Of a stretch of DNA of 64,000 nucleotides, positions 46,739-58,698 are shown one piece after another. A program made the position numbers and the translations under genes. The DNA comes from Pempheris klunzingeri (lineage: Eukaryota > Chordata > Actinopteri > Acropomatiformes > Pempheridae), in contig NC_092027.1 in NCBI RefSeq assembly GCF_042242105.1, positions 3,175,506-3,239,505 on the forward strand, read 5' to 3'. How positions within the stretch are numbered: the first letter of the stretch is position 1; every line of letters starts with the position of its first letter. The notes beneath the pieces were generated by a model. That model made no database searches, was not told the origin of the DNA, and saw only the letters and a program-made list of their open reading frames with translations.

Positions 46739-47079
46739 GTAAGTCAAATGTATTTTTTATTTTGGCTGTTTTATTATCATTATGAATTATATTCAACACT
46801 GTAGGAAAAAACTGGTGTTCAGTTGCTCAATGAATAATTTTCTGTCAGAGACAAAGTTCACTTCAGAAACAGAAATCAATCAAAAAGTCATTGTAACAAA
46901 AAGAATATTGAGACAGTTGATGAATCATTGTTTTGATTGATTGTGTTGTTTCATGCTTTAATGGTAGAACTGCATGCTGAGGGCTTGTAGGTTTAGTTCA
47001 GTCTGTCAGAGTCAGAGAGCCGTGTCTCTTTACACTGAGAGGTTTTTGTACGGCGGCTCAATGACTTTGTATCACTGTG

Positions 47080-47117
47080 GTACACGTTCGGTGGAGGAAC
47101 CAGACTGGATATTGGAA
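47080..47117 (+). CDS. J segment U7-J2
   Basis: Encodes [12 protein letters not shown]; 23-RSS 47041-47079. Confidence 0.95.
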
Positions 47118-47454
47118 GTAAGTCAAATGCTTGGGATTCGTTTCATTTCAGGAGTTATTGTTCTTTTCATTCCCTTCATAATCACCATGAATAGTTGGTT
47201 TTCCATAATGATGATTATTTTTGTTGAAATATTTTGTGCTTGGAGACAAAGTTAATGTCGACAGAGAGATTTATAAAAACTTGTTCCAGTGAATTTAAAA
47301 CATTAAGCCTGGAGGTAAATCATTATCTCCAACCTTCATGGTCAAGCCGCATGTTTTGCGTGTTTGTAGGTTTAGTTCAGACAAAGTCAGAGAGCCGTGT
47401 CTCTTTACACTGAGAGGTTTTTGTACAGCGGCTCAATGACTTTGTATCACTGTG

Positions 47455-47492
47455 GTGGACGTTCGGTGGAGGAACCAGACTGGATGTTGGAA
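47455..47492 (+). CDS. J segment U7-J3
   Basis: Encodes [12 protein letters not shown]; 23-RSS 47416-47454 with the ACAGCG spacer start also seen in U2 and U5. Confidence 0.95.
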
Positions 47493-48349
47493 GTAAGTTT
47501 CTGCACAAATACTAAACTAAATTTCCTAAAGTCGTATTCTAAATTCAGTTTTTGTAGGTTTGAGGCAGATAAAAATATCTTGTTTTAATTCTAAGACTTT
47601 TAGTATCCATGTTGTGATCTGTCCTGCTTTATCATGGAGGCTGACTCGGAGCAGCTTTACTGAACATTTCTTCAAACATTCCTGTCAAACTGAAATTCAA
47701 ACAGTGTAGAAAGTGTTGAAGCCATAAAATGTTCATATTAGTGTGAAAATGTTTTGGTCAGTTTTAGTTTATTTTCCACATCATTACTTACTGTTGCTGC
47801 AATGTGCTGAAATTCACTTTCTTCCAGTAAAATTGAACAACATGAAGATAAAGACGGGTATCTGATAATGTGCAAAATCTCTGATCCCTTCTTGTGTCAT
47901 ATATTGTTTCAAATGGTGAAAATCTGTTCAGTTTGGTGATGATGACTGAAATCCACATGAAGAACGTTTGGCTGTAGTCCGGTCATTTTCTGTATCTTTC
48001 ATGTTTCCACTAAATACTTTAAAGTCATTTATAATCAAGGTTTGAGGTGATTTTAATGGCAAAGGTTTAAAATGAGGTCCAACTTTGACATTTTATCTGC
48101 AGTGTAGTTTGAGGTGTTTCAGGTCTTTTCTGGATGATGATTCTCTCTGTGCTGATGTGCATGAGAGGCTTCATGAAGGGAAGTGAAACAATGTGTGAGT
48201 GAGTGAGTGACTGGTGGAGCAGAAAAACCACCTGACAGAAACTCCTTAAAGGACAAAATCAGCTCTCTCACAGTGAAGGTGTCCAAGTGTCTGGTGGTTG
48301 ATTGACAGCTGTGTGGTCCCCTTCCTCTAATCTGATTGGTGTCTCCTAG

Positions 48350-48675
48350 GTGATGTCCGTCCCACCCTGACGGTGCTGCCCCCCTCCGGTGAGGAGCTGG
48401 AGAAGGGGAAGGCTACGCTGATGTGTCTGGCCAACAAGGGCTTCCCCTCAGGCTGGAGTCTGGCCTGGAAGGTGGACGGCAGCAGCAGCTTCAGCTGGGA
48501 GGAGAGCAGGAGCCCCGGGGTGCTGGAGAAGGACGGCCGCTACAGCTGGAGCAGCACCCTGAGGCTCCCTGCTGACCAGTGGAAGAAGGTGGGCTCTGTG
48601 ACCTGTGAGGCCACCCAGGGCTCCCAGTCTAAAGTCTCAGAGACACTGATGAGGAACCAGTGTCCCCAGTCCTGA
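48350..48675 (+). CDS. Ig light-chain C exon, U7
   Basis: Complete constant exon, SQSKVSETL type, although the surrounding intron and 3' spacer are closest to U2, whose C is the Pro type. Poly(A) signal 48822-48827. Confidence 0.96.
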
Positions 48676-49659
48676 GCTGACCCACTGGGACTCTGCTCTG
48701 GTTTTACTCTGCTACTGCTCTCAGTCTGACCTCTGATACACTGTCTTTTTTCTCTCTGTAAATGCTTCAGTATAATTCTCACTTGCTTTATTGTTGACTG
48801 ATACAGTTGATCATTCAAAACAATAAAAGTCTCATAAAACATTGGTTTCAATTCATGACAGTGATGGATCTTTTTCTTTGCCGTATGTTTCATATGAGGA
48901 ACATTTGTTAGAATAAAGCACGAGGCCACAGCTTTTCTCATCACTTCTTGATACTTCGTAGTAGTTGCAGGTTTGTTTGTCATGACTGAAAATTGGTAAC
49001 AATCCTCATAATGATTAAAGTATTTCAATGGAAAACCAACAAATGACTTCATATCACTGAAATCTGCTCCTGATGATGCATTTGTTGTTGGGACTTCATT
49101 TGTATGTGATAGTGATAGAAAGTTGGTGATAAATAAAAAGCAGAGTATCATCAGCATAAAGTGAGATTTTAATGTCAGTAATATTTAAATGAAAGAGTTA
49201 ATGATTGAACACAAGGCTTAATGACAGAGAGGATGATGGTCTCTGTATGTAGAAGAGAAATGAGAACTATTGATCAGCTGTGCCCATGTTTGTTAATTAA
49301 ATAATAAAAGCTGAAGTGTTGCTGCCTTAATAATTACAATCCATCCATTAAATCTACAGTGAGTGGCTTTATCCATGGTTTATCTAAAAAAAAGTGCCAG
49401 ATATGAGGCTATGAGTTGCTTACAAAGAAAAAGAAGGTGTAAGCGCTTCATTAAGAAAAGTCTTGTGGAAATAGAGGTGTTTGTGTTTAAAAACTATCAG
49501 AGCATCATTTTATTGCTCTACAATGAAGGCCAAGTCAGTTTTGTGTGAGTGACTCAGTGAAGTGTATCAGTCTCTGCAGCAGCTTCCAGCTGCAGCAGTC
49601 AGTTCAGTTTCTGTTCAGTCTGACTGAGGGAGGTTTTTGTACGACGCTTTTTCACTGTG

Positions 49660-50142
49660 TGAACGAATACTGACTGTTCACATAGAATTCCCCCAGACAG
49701 TAATAAACTGCTGCATCTTCAGTCTGGACTCCACTGATGGTCAGAGTGAAGTCAGAGTTTGATCCACTGCCTGTAAAACGACCTGGAGTTCCTGATGCTC
49801 GAGTGCTAGCACGGTAAATGAGCAGTTTAGGAGTTTCTCCATCTCTCTGTTGGTACCAGGCTAAGGCGTGATAGCTGCTCCAAGTATAAACATTCCGACT
49901 GGTCTTACAGCTGATGGTGACGGAGCCTCCCACAGCAGAGCTCACTGCTCCAGGCTGAGTCACTGTGTACTGACCTCTGGACTCTGAGGGCACAGAGACA
50001 GAAACATAAAGCAGCGTCACGGTTTAGTCGGCTTCATTTCAGAGGGACGGATGTTGATGGAGGAGAGGAGTCTGATGCTCTGGACTTTACCTGTGAAGCA
50101 GCAGCAGAGGAGAGTCCAGATGAGGACGGAGGTCAGAGTCAT
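49660..50142 (-). CDS. Ig light-chain V gene VA14 (family A, b position, long CDR1)
   Basis: Leader exon 50091-50142, V exon 49660-49983, 12-RSS 49632-49659, promoter 50223-50268. Same CDRs as VA11 ([38 protein letters not shown]) in a b-position flank. This fits conversion of a b-position gene by an a-position donor. Confidence 0.95.
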
Positions 50143-51170
50143 GTTTGTGATGAGGAGGATTTCTGTGGCTTCTGTTGTTGTGAAGGACGGCTGTCAGTCA
50201 TCCAGTGTTCAACTCTCAGGACTATAAACTCTCCCAGAGCAGTGGAGCATGGTGCTGCTGATGCAAAGTGGCTCTCTATGGAAATGCTCCCACTGACCCC
50301 GACAGGGACATGGATTACTCTGATGATGCTGTTTATCAATGGATCAATCGGTTTATCAGAGTATTGATTAGTTTTAAATGTAAATCCTAAAAGAATTTAA
50401 CTTTATTCTTCAAGACAAATTTATTTTCTAAATGTGTCTCATCTTATTCTGTTACTAGAGAAAAACACATCAGATTAAAGTCTGTGATTCTTTGAGGAAA
50501 TATTGAAATCAGAGACGAGTTTTTGTGACTTTGTTTATGTTTCAGTAGAAATACATTTTTCTGCTGTTAACTATAAATTAATATAATTATAGTGATTCTT
50601 GAATGAGTCACATTATGTCCTCGAACCGACTGAACTCTTCACTTAAACATTTTGCTGGACTGAAAATCAAACTTTAACAGTTTTCAGATAAACTTGTCTC
50701 AGAGGTTTCACCTGATGTTTCTCAAAGATTTGAATCTTTCACACACTGTGTGTCACAAATGAACATCTTAAAACAGTACCGTCACATTTAACCACCGAGC
50801 TGTGTGAGCGGGTTTGATTTGATGACTTTTTACATGTAATCCAACAAGGTTCACTTTAAACGAGTAAAACACACAGATCTTGTTGGTCTTTTCTGTAGTT
50901 TAGAAGAAACCATTAAGGTATTGTGAAACAAAGAACACCTGACATTTTATCAGACCAGGTTATTTCATCATCTTTTCATGTCCAAACTCAGACGTAGCTT
51001 GGTGACTAAACAGTTTAACTTTTTAACTTTAGCACTGAGACCTCACGGTCCAGCAGTGATGCCTGTCTGTTGCCATGGTTACTGAGCTCAGAGGAGGAAG
51101 TGAAACACCGAGCAGCGCTTTCATCCAAACTGTCCGGGTCTCTAAATTTCCTCCACGTGTCTCTCTGCAG

Positions 51171-51358
51171 CGGGTGGAGTCGCCCCCACCCTGAGCGTGC
51201 TGCCCCCCTCCAGTGAGGAGCTGCAGCAGGGGAAGGACAGACCAGGGTCCCCAGTCCTGAGCTCACCCACTGGGACTCTGCTGCTGGTTTCACTCTGCTG
51301 CTGCTCTCAGGCTGCACTTTCTCTCCCTCTCTCGCTCTTTAATGACATGTTTCATTGA
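51171..51358 (+). pseudogene. Pseudo-C exon, U7
   Basis: Same deletion; GVAPTLSVL start; poly(A) signal AATAAA kept. Confidence 0.92.
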
Positions 51359-52164
51359 AGTTTTTAAAGTGTTGTTGCTTGATATCATTTTGATAATTTC
51401 ACAACAATAAAGGCCATTTCATCAAATCAGGGGTTTTCATCTGTGTTATTGTGAAAGTAACACATGGAGGTGTCTTAATAGTTCCATTAAATCCCAAAAG
51501 AATGAACTCAAGTGAGTTTACAGTTTTGGAAAAGTCTGGAGAAAAGAAAGAACGAGTTCATTCTGTGTTTAATACACTTGATGGTACGAGAACATGCAGC
51601 CCAGACATGATAGAAGTAAATTCCTTAAAGCTTTTGTGACTACAGACACCACTTCTAATCAATTATTACAAATCAGTTTTTTTTTGTGAACAAAGCTGAT
51701 TGTTAAAATGTCTGAAGGAAAATCAGACCTCTCATGTTGAAACGGTTTTATAAATGTCCAGAAAAGTGTGATGAATCAGATGAAAGTAGAAAGTCTGAGG
51801 AGAATTGATTGTATTTGTTCGATGAAGTAGAAGATAATCAACTAATCAATAATCAATATAAAATAGAACAAAAGCAAAACAAACTCTTGTTAATGTTGCT
51901 GCCTGTATTAACTCATCTACATTTCAACTCAGCTACAACAGATGTAGTTTGATCAGACTTTAAATATATTATTTAACAGCCTGTTCCAGTAAAATGACCA
52001 TTTTAACGTACTTTACTTTAAATAGTGTTTCCTGGCAGTATTCTGTCATAAAGGACGTCACTGTCTGTCAAACCTCTTTAGTGTCTGTGTTTCTCTGCAG
52101 CTTCTCTGTGAGATCAGTTCCTCTTTAGCTGAGGGAGGTTTTTGTACGGCGTTGTATCACTGTG

Positions 52165-52732
52165 TGAGCGGGAAGCTGTTATGCTGCTGACAGTAATAAA
52201 CTCCTTCATCTTCAGTCTGGACTCTGCTGATGGTCAGAGTGAAGTCGGTCTGATGGGCTGTTGCACTAAAACGGTCAGAAACTCCTGACTGACGATTTGT
52301 AGTGTCTACATTCAGGAGTTTAGGAGCTTCACCAGCTTTCTGAAGGTACCAGTTCATGTCGTCACCTATATTTGTACTGGATTTACATCTGATAGAGACA
52401 GTCTGTCCTAGAACAGCAGACTGAGATTCAGGAGACTGAGTCACAATAATTTCTGCTGATGAATCTGGAAAACATGAAAAAGAGGAGAAGGGTTATTGAG
52501 ACAAATCCAGCCTGGAGGAAGATGATCAACATCCAAACAGAAGAGAATCAAATGTTTAACATGGAGAACAGATGGAAGAAGGTCAATGCTGCTTGTTTCA
52601 GTGATTCTCCATCATAGCAGAGCATCATTGTGGTGAACCTGGCTGCACCCTGAAGCAAAGTTTCCAGAAGAGAGTCTCACCCTGAACAAGGAGCCCCAGG
52701 GTGGCCAGCAGTAGAGTCAGTGACATCATCAT
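52165..52732 (-). CDS. Ig light-chain V gene VB5 (family B)
   Basis: Leader exon 52681-52732, V exon 52165-52464, 12-RSS 52137-52164, octamer/TTAAGA 52793-52834. CDR2 region LLNVDTTNRQ changes two neighbouring codons against VB1; CDR3 part QQHNSFPL. SAVLGQ in framework 1 replaces the usual Pro by Leu. Confidence 0.94.
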
Positions 52733-54091
52733 CGTGCTGCCGGCGTGTCAGCGTCTCTGAAAGGTCTGAACAGCCACCGATCAACACTGGTCTCTTAACG
52801 GCCGGGAGCAGAGAGGCAGGACACACATGCAAACACACAGAGTCAGTGAACTGTAGCCGTCCTCAACATATCATGGAGTTTCCCCTCAGAGCTCAGAGCA
52901 GATTAGCATATTTACATGTAGAGGAGAATGAAAAGTGTGGTGCTAAACTGATCCAGTGGTTCATGGACAGGTTTGTTCTCTCTGTCCAGTCTGTTAACAT
53001 GGTCTTTTCTCACAATGACTAGTTAGATTCATATCAATAATGATTTGACAGCTTTAGGTGTTTTCATACGGAGGTTTGACCAAGTAAAGTGGTGATGAGT
53101 CATGAGGGGATGCTGAGGCCGAGGATCTCACACAGCGTGCTGGACAGAGTCCAACCAGAAGTTTTGGACATTTGGGCAGAACCAGAAAACACTGAAGTCC
53201 TCATCAGTCACAGCTGGACACATTCTTTGCCTCCAGTCCATGTGCTAACAGCTGTGAGCAGTAATGTGAGTTTCCTGAAGGTCTTCATGCTGCACTTCTC
53301 CTCCATGTTGACTGAAAAGTTCAGATTCTACAGTCGTCACCTTTTCTCCACAAGGTCCATTCAGTAGCTGCTCTGGAGCTTTGGGCCAAAGCGCATGATT
53401 TTCCTCAGCAGATGGAGTCCCATGATGGTTCAGATGAGCGGGAATGTGATCAACTAAATGACAACTAGGTGATCCATCTGCCGGGGAAGATCATGTGATG
53501 TGACTGAAAGCTCCACAACAGCTAGTAGATGGATGTTGTGCAGATATCGTTTTGTTGTTTCAAAGGTGGAAAATGAACTTTCAGTCTCAGTGTATTTGTT
53601 GGGTTTTTGTGTTGAATGTAAAATAAAATGTGTTGTTGTAAATTCTTTGGTGCATCACTGACGTCTTTTTTCTTTTTATGATTCCACTTGATATCTGTCG
53701 TTTCTTTGCTTACTATGGGTTCATACATCTAAAGTAACATCTTGTGACTGGAGAGGTGGACAGGTGTTTCTCTGGGCCAGCATTGATGGTGAAGCTGATG
53801 CTGATCAGTGTCTTCATGTTTTCCTTGAACAGGTTACAGTTGAGATCGCTGTGGCCCAGGATGAGGCTGGGATCAAAGGTCATGACCTAGACTGTCCCAG
53901 GTTGACACCTTTTGATTGATTGGCAGATCAGATAAGAACATGGGATAATAATGTGATGTGAATGGATGGTGATAAACTGTGATGGAGGAACTAATTTAAT
54001 TTGCACAAAGATTTTCTGTCATTGATCTTGTTTTGATTCACGTTTACTGGTGTTAAAGCAGCAGTGGTGAAATGTTCACTCTGCTTGATGA

Positions 54092-54093
<2 letters not shown>

Positions 54094-54126
<33 letters not shown>
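54094..54126. repeat. (TG)n tract before VA15
   Basis: 33-bp pure TG/CA tract, the shortest complete one. Confidence 0.92.
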
Positions 54127-54128
<2 letters not shown>

Positions 54129-54238
54129 TGACTCAGTGAAGTGTATCAGTCTCTGCAGAAGCTTCCAGCTGCAGCAGTCAGTTCAGTTTCTGTTCAGTCT
54201 GACTGAGGGAGGTTTTTGTACGACGCTTTTTCACTGTG

Positions 54239-54709
54239 TGAACGAACGCTGACTGTTCACATAGAAATACCCCAGACAGTAATAAACTGCTGCATCTTCA
54301 GTCTGGACTCCACTGATGGTCAGAGTGAAGTCAGAGTATGATCCACTGCCTGTAAAACGACCTGGAGTTCCTGATGCTCGAGTGCTAGTAGTGTAAATGA
54401 GCAGTTTAGGAGTTTCTCCATCTCTCTGTTGGTACCAGGAGAAATAGCTCCCATAAACTTTCTGACTGGTCTTACAGCTGATGGTGACGGAGCCTCCCAC
54501 AGCAGAGCTCACTGCTCCAGGCTGAGTCGCTGTGTACTGACCTCTGGACTCTGAGGGCACAGAGACAGAAACATAAAGCAGCGTCACAGTTTAGTCGGCT
54601 TCATTTCAGAGGGACGGATGTTGATGGAGGAGAGGAGTCTGATGCTCTGGACTTTACCTGTGAAGCAGCAGCAGAGGAGAGTCCAGATGAGGACGGAGGT
54701 CAGAGTCAT
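54239..54709 (-). CDS. Ig light-chain V gene VA15 (family A, hybrid flanks)
   Basis: Leader exon 54658-54709, V exon 54239-54550, 12-RSS 54211-54238, promoter 54790-54835. CDR1 [10 protein letters not shown] (Gln-Lys replaces the usual Arg-Asp/Asn), CDR2 [23 protein letters not shown]3 part [12 protein letters not shown]. Flank types show it sits on an unequal-crossover joint. Its unit has no J or C. Confidence 0.94.
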
Positions 54710-55194
54710 GTTTGTGATGAGGAGGATTTCTGTGGCTTCTGTTGTTGTGAAGGACGGCTGTCAGTCATCCAGTGTTCAACTCTCAGGACTATAAACTCTC
54801 CCAGAGCAGTGGAGCATGGTGCTGCTGATGCAAAGTGGCTCTCTATGGAAATGCTCCCACTGACCCCGACAGGGACATGGTTTACTCTGATGATGCTGTT
54901 TATCAATGGATCAATCAGTTTATCAGAGTATTGATTAGTTTTCAGTATAAATTCTAAATTTAGCTTTATTCTTCGGAACAAATTTATTTTCTAAATGTGT
55001 CTTATCTTATTTTGTTATTAGAGAAAAACACATCAGATTAAAGTCTGTGATTCTTTGAGGAAATATTGAAATCAGAGACGAGTTTTTGTGACTTTGTTTA
55101 TGTTTCAGTAGAAATACATTTTTCTGCTGTTAACTATAAATTAATATAATTATAGTGATTCTTGAATGAGTCACATTATGTCCTCAAACCGACT

Positions 55195-55215
55195 GAACTC
55201 TTCACTGAAGAGTTC
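55195..55215. repeat. Perfect inverted repeat at a deletion joint (U8)
   Basis: GAACTCTTCA, one base, then TGAAGAGTTC. The right arm is absent from all other units and sits where about 158 bp of the Vb-to-pseudoC spacer are missing. Confidence 0.9.
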
Positions 55216-55592
55216 ACTTCACTGTGTGAGCGGGTTTGATTTGATGATTTTTAACATGTAATCCAACAAGGTTCACTTTAAACGAGTAAAACAAACAGAT
55301 CTTGTTGGTCTTTTCTGTAGTTTAGAAGAAACCATTAAGGTATTGTGAAACAAAGAACACCTGACATTTTATCAGACCAGGTTATTTCATCATCTTTTCA
55401 TGTCCAAACTCAGACGTAGCTTGGTGACTAAACAGTTTAACTTTTTAACTTTAGTACTGAGACCTCACGGTCCAGCAGTGATGCCTGCCTGTTGCCATGG
55501 TTACTGAGCTCAGAGGAGGAAGTGAAACACCGAGCAGCGCTTTCATCCAAACTGTCCGGGTCTCTAAATTTCCTCCACGTGTCTCTCTGCAG

Positions 55593-55780
55593 CGGGTGGA
55601 GTCGCCCCCACCCTGAGCGTGCTGCCCCCCTCCAGTGAGGAGCTGCAGCAGGGGAAGGACAGACCAGGGTCCCCAGTCCTGAGCTCACCCACTGGGACTC
55701 TGCTGCTGGTTTCACTCTGCTGCTGCTCTCAGGCTGCACTTTCTCTCCCTCTCTCGCTCTTTAATGACATGTTTCATTGA
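55593..55780 (+). pseudogene. Pseudo-C exon, U8
   Basis: Same deletion; GVAPTLSVL start; former poly(A) signal CATAAA. It is the only C-like sequence in this hybrid unit. Confidence 0.92.
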
Positions 55781-56583
55781 AGTTTTTAAAGTGTTGTTGC
55801 TTGATATCATTTTGATAATTTCACAACCATAAAGACCATTTCATCAAATCAGGGGTTTTCATCTGTGTTATTGTGAAAGTAACACATGGAGGTGTCTTAA
55901 TAGTTCCATTAAATCCCAAAAGAATGAACTCAAGTGAGTTTACAGTTTTGGAAAAGTCTGGAGAAAAGAAAGAACGAGTTCATTCTGTGTTTAATACACT
56001 TGATGGTACGAGAACATGCAGCCCAGACATGATAGAAGTAAATTCCTTAAAGCTTTTGTGACTACAGACACCGCTTCTGATCAATTATTACAAATCAGTT
56101 TTTTGTGAACAAAGCTGACTGTTAAAATGTCTGAAGGAAAATCAGACCTCTCATGTTGAAACGGTTTTATAAATGTCCAGAAAAGTGTGATGAATCAGAT
56201 GAAAGTAGAAAGTCTGAGGGGAATTGATTGTATTTGTTCAATGAAGTAGAAGATAATCAACTAATCAATAATCAATATAAAATAGAACAAAAGCAAAACA
56301 AACTCTTGTTAATGTTGCTGCCTGTATTAACTCATCTACATTTCAACTCAGCTACAACAGATGTAGTTTGATCAGACTTTAAATATATTATTTAACAGCC
56401 TGTTCCAGTAAAATGACCATTTTAACGTACTTTACTTTAAATAGTGTTTCCTGGCAGTATTCTGTCATAAAGGACGTCACTGTCTGTCAAACTTCTTTAG
56501 TGTCTGTGTTTCTCTGCAGCTTCTCTGTGAGATCAGTTCCTCTTTAGCTGAGGGAGGTTTTTGTACGGCGTTGTATCACTGTG

Positions 56584-57151
56584 TGAGCGGGAAGCTGTTA
56601 CGCTGCTGACAGTAATAAACTCCTTCATCTTCAGTCTGGACTCTGCTGATGGTCAGAGTGAAGTCGGTCTGATGGGCTGTTGCACTAAAACGGTCAGAAA
56701 CTCCTGACTGACGTCCTGTAGTGTCTGCAATCAGGAGTTTAGGAGCTTCACCAGCTTTCTGAAGGTACCAGTTCATGTCGTCACCTATATTTGTACTGGA
56801 TTTACATCTGATAGAGACAGTCTGTCCTGGAACAACAGACTGAGATTCAGGAGACTGAGTCACGATAATTTCTGCTGATGAATCTGGAAAACATGAAAAA
56901 GAGGAGAAGGGTTATTGAGACAAATCCAGCCTGGAGGAAGATGATCAACATCCAAACAGAAGAGAATCAAATGTTTAACATGGAGAACAGATGGAAGAAG
57001 GTCAATGCTGCTTGTTTCAGTCATTCTCCATCTTAGCAGAGCATCATTGTGGTGAACCTGGCTGCACCCTGAAGCAAAGTTTCCAGAAGAGAGTCTCACC
57101 CTGAACAAGGAGCCCCAGGGTGGCCAGCAGTAGAGTCAGTGACATCATCAT
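56584..57151 (-). CDS. Ig light-chain V gene VB6 (family B)
   Basis: Leader exon 57100-57151, V exon 56584-56883, 12-RSS 56556-56583, octamer/TTAAGA 57212-57253. CDR2 ADTTGRQ (GCA and GGA codons), CDR3 part QQRNSFPL. It belongs to hybrid unit U8, which has no J or C, so the nearest usable J lies in U9 or in U7. Confidence 0.94.
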
Positions 57152-58509
57152 CGTGCTGCCGGCGTGTCAGCGTCTCTGAAAGGTCTGAACAGCCACCGAT
57201 CAACACTGGTCTCTTAACGGCCGGGAGCAGAGAGGCAGGACACACATGCAAACACACAGAGTCAGTGAACTGTAGCCGTCCTCAACATATCATGGAGTTT
57301 CCCCTCAGAGCTCAGAGCAGATTAGCATATTTACATGTAGAGGAGAATGAAAAGTGTGGTGCTAAACTGATCCAGTGGTTCATGGACAGGTTTGTTCTCT
57401 CTGTCCAGTCTGCTAACATGGTCTTTTCTCACAATGACTAGTTAGATTCATGTCAATAATGATTTGACAGCTTTAGGTGTTTTCATACGGAGGTTTGACC
57501 AAGTAAAGTGGTGATGAGTCATGAGGGGATGCTGAGGCCGAGGATCTCACACAGCGTGCTGGACAGAGTCCAACCAGAAGTTTTGGACATTTGGGCAGAA
57601 CCAGAAAACACTGAAGTCCTCATCAGTCACAGCTGGACACATTCTTTGCCTCCAGTCCATGTGCTAACAGCTGTGAGCAGTAATGTGAGTTTCCTGAAGG
57701 TCTTCATGCTGCACTTCTCCTCCATGTTGACTGAAAAGTTCAGATTCTACAGTCGTCACCTTTTCTCCACAAGGTCCATTCAGTAGCTGCTCTGGAGCTT
57801 TGGGCCAAAGCGCATGATTTTCCTCAGCAGATGGAGTCCCATGATGGTTCAGATGAGCGGGAATGTGATCAACTAAATGACAACTAGGTGATCCATCTGC
57901 CGGGGAAGATCATGTGATGTGACTGAAAGCTCCACAACAGCTAGTAGATGGATGTTGTGCAGATATCGTTTTGTTGTTTCAAAGGTGGAAAATGAACTTT
58001 CAGTCTCAGTGTATTTGTTGGGTTTTTGTGTTGAATGTAAAATAAAATGTGTTGTTGTAAATTCTTTGGTGCATCACTGACGTCTTTTTTCTTTTTATGA
58101 TTCCACTTGATATCTGTCGTTTCTTTGCTTACTATGGGTTCATACATCTAAAGTAACATCTTGTGACTGGAGAGGTGGACAGGTGTTTCTCTGGGCCAGC
58201 ATTGATGGTGAAGCTGATGCTGATCAGTGTCTTCATGTTTTCCTTGAACAGGTTACAGTTGAGATCGCTGTGGCCCAGGATGAGGCTGGGATCAAAGGTC
58301 ATGACCTAGACTGTCCCAGGTTGACACCTTTTGATTGATTGGCAGATCAGATAAGAACATGGGATAATAATGTGATGTGAATGGATGGTGATAAACTGTG
58401 ATGGAGGAACTAATTTATTTGCACAAAGATTTTCTGTCATTGATCTTGTTTTGATTCACGTTTACTGGTGTTAAAGCAGCAGTGGTGAAATGTTCACTCT
58501 GCTTGATGA

Positions 58510-58511
<2 letters not shown>

Positions 58512-58586
<75 letters not shown>
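58512..58586. repeat. (TG)n tract before VA16
   Basis: 75-bp pure TG/CA tract, the longest in the window, although the adjoining VA16 is almost identical to VA7, whose tract is 57 bp. Confidence 0.92.
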
Positions 58587-58588
<2 letters not shown>

Positions 58589-58698
58589 TGACTCAGTGAA
58601 GTGTATCAGTCTCTGCAGCAGCTTCCAGCTGCAGCAGTCAGTTCAGTTTCTGTTCAGTCTGACTGAGGGAGGTTTTTGTACGACGCTTTTTCACTGTG

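Larger units (their letters stand above)
45704..54210. repeat. Array unit U7 (complete, 8.51 kb)
   Basis: Holds VA13, J1-J3, C, VA14, pseudo-C, VB5. It is about 200 bp shorter than its neighbours because of a C-to-Vb deletion also present in U2. Confidence 0.92.
54211..58670. repeat. Array unit U8 (hybrid: VA15, pseudo-C, VB6; no J or C)
   Basis: The 3' flank of VA15 has the TG tract typical of the a position, but its 5' flank is the b-position type (ACATGGTTTACTCTGATGATG) and leads straight to pseudo-C. This is the product expected from unequal crossing-over between an a-position and a b-position V gene, with loss of J1-J3, C and one V (about 4.1 kb). Confidence 0.88.
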
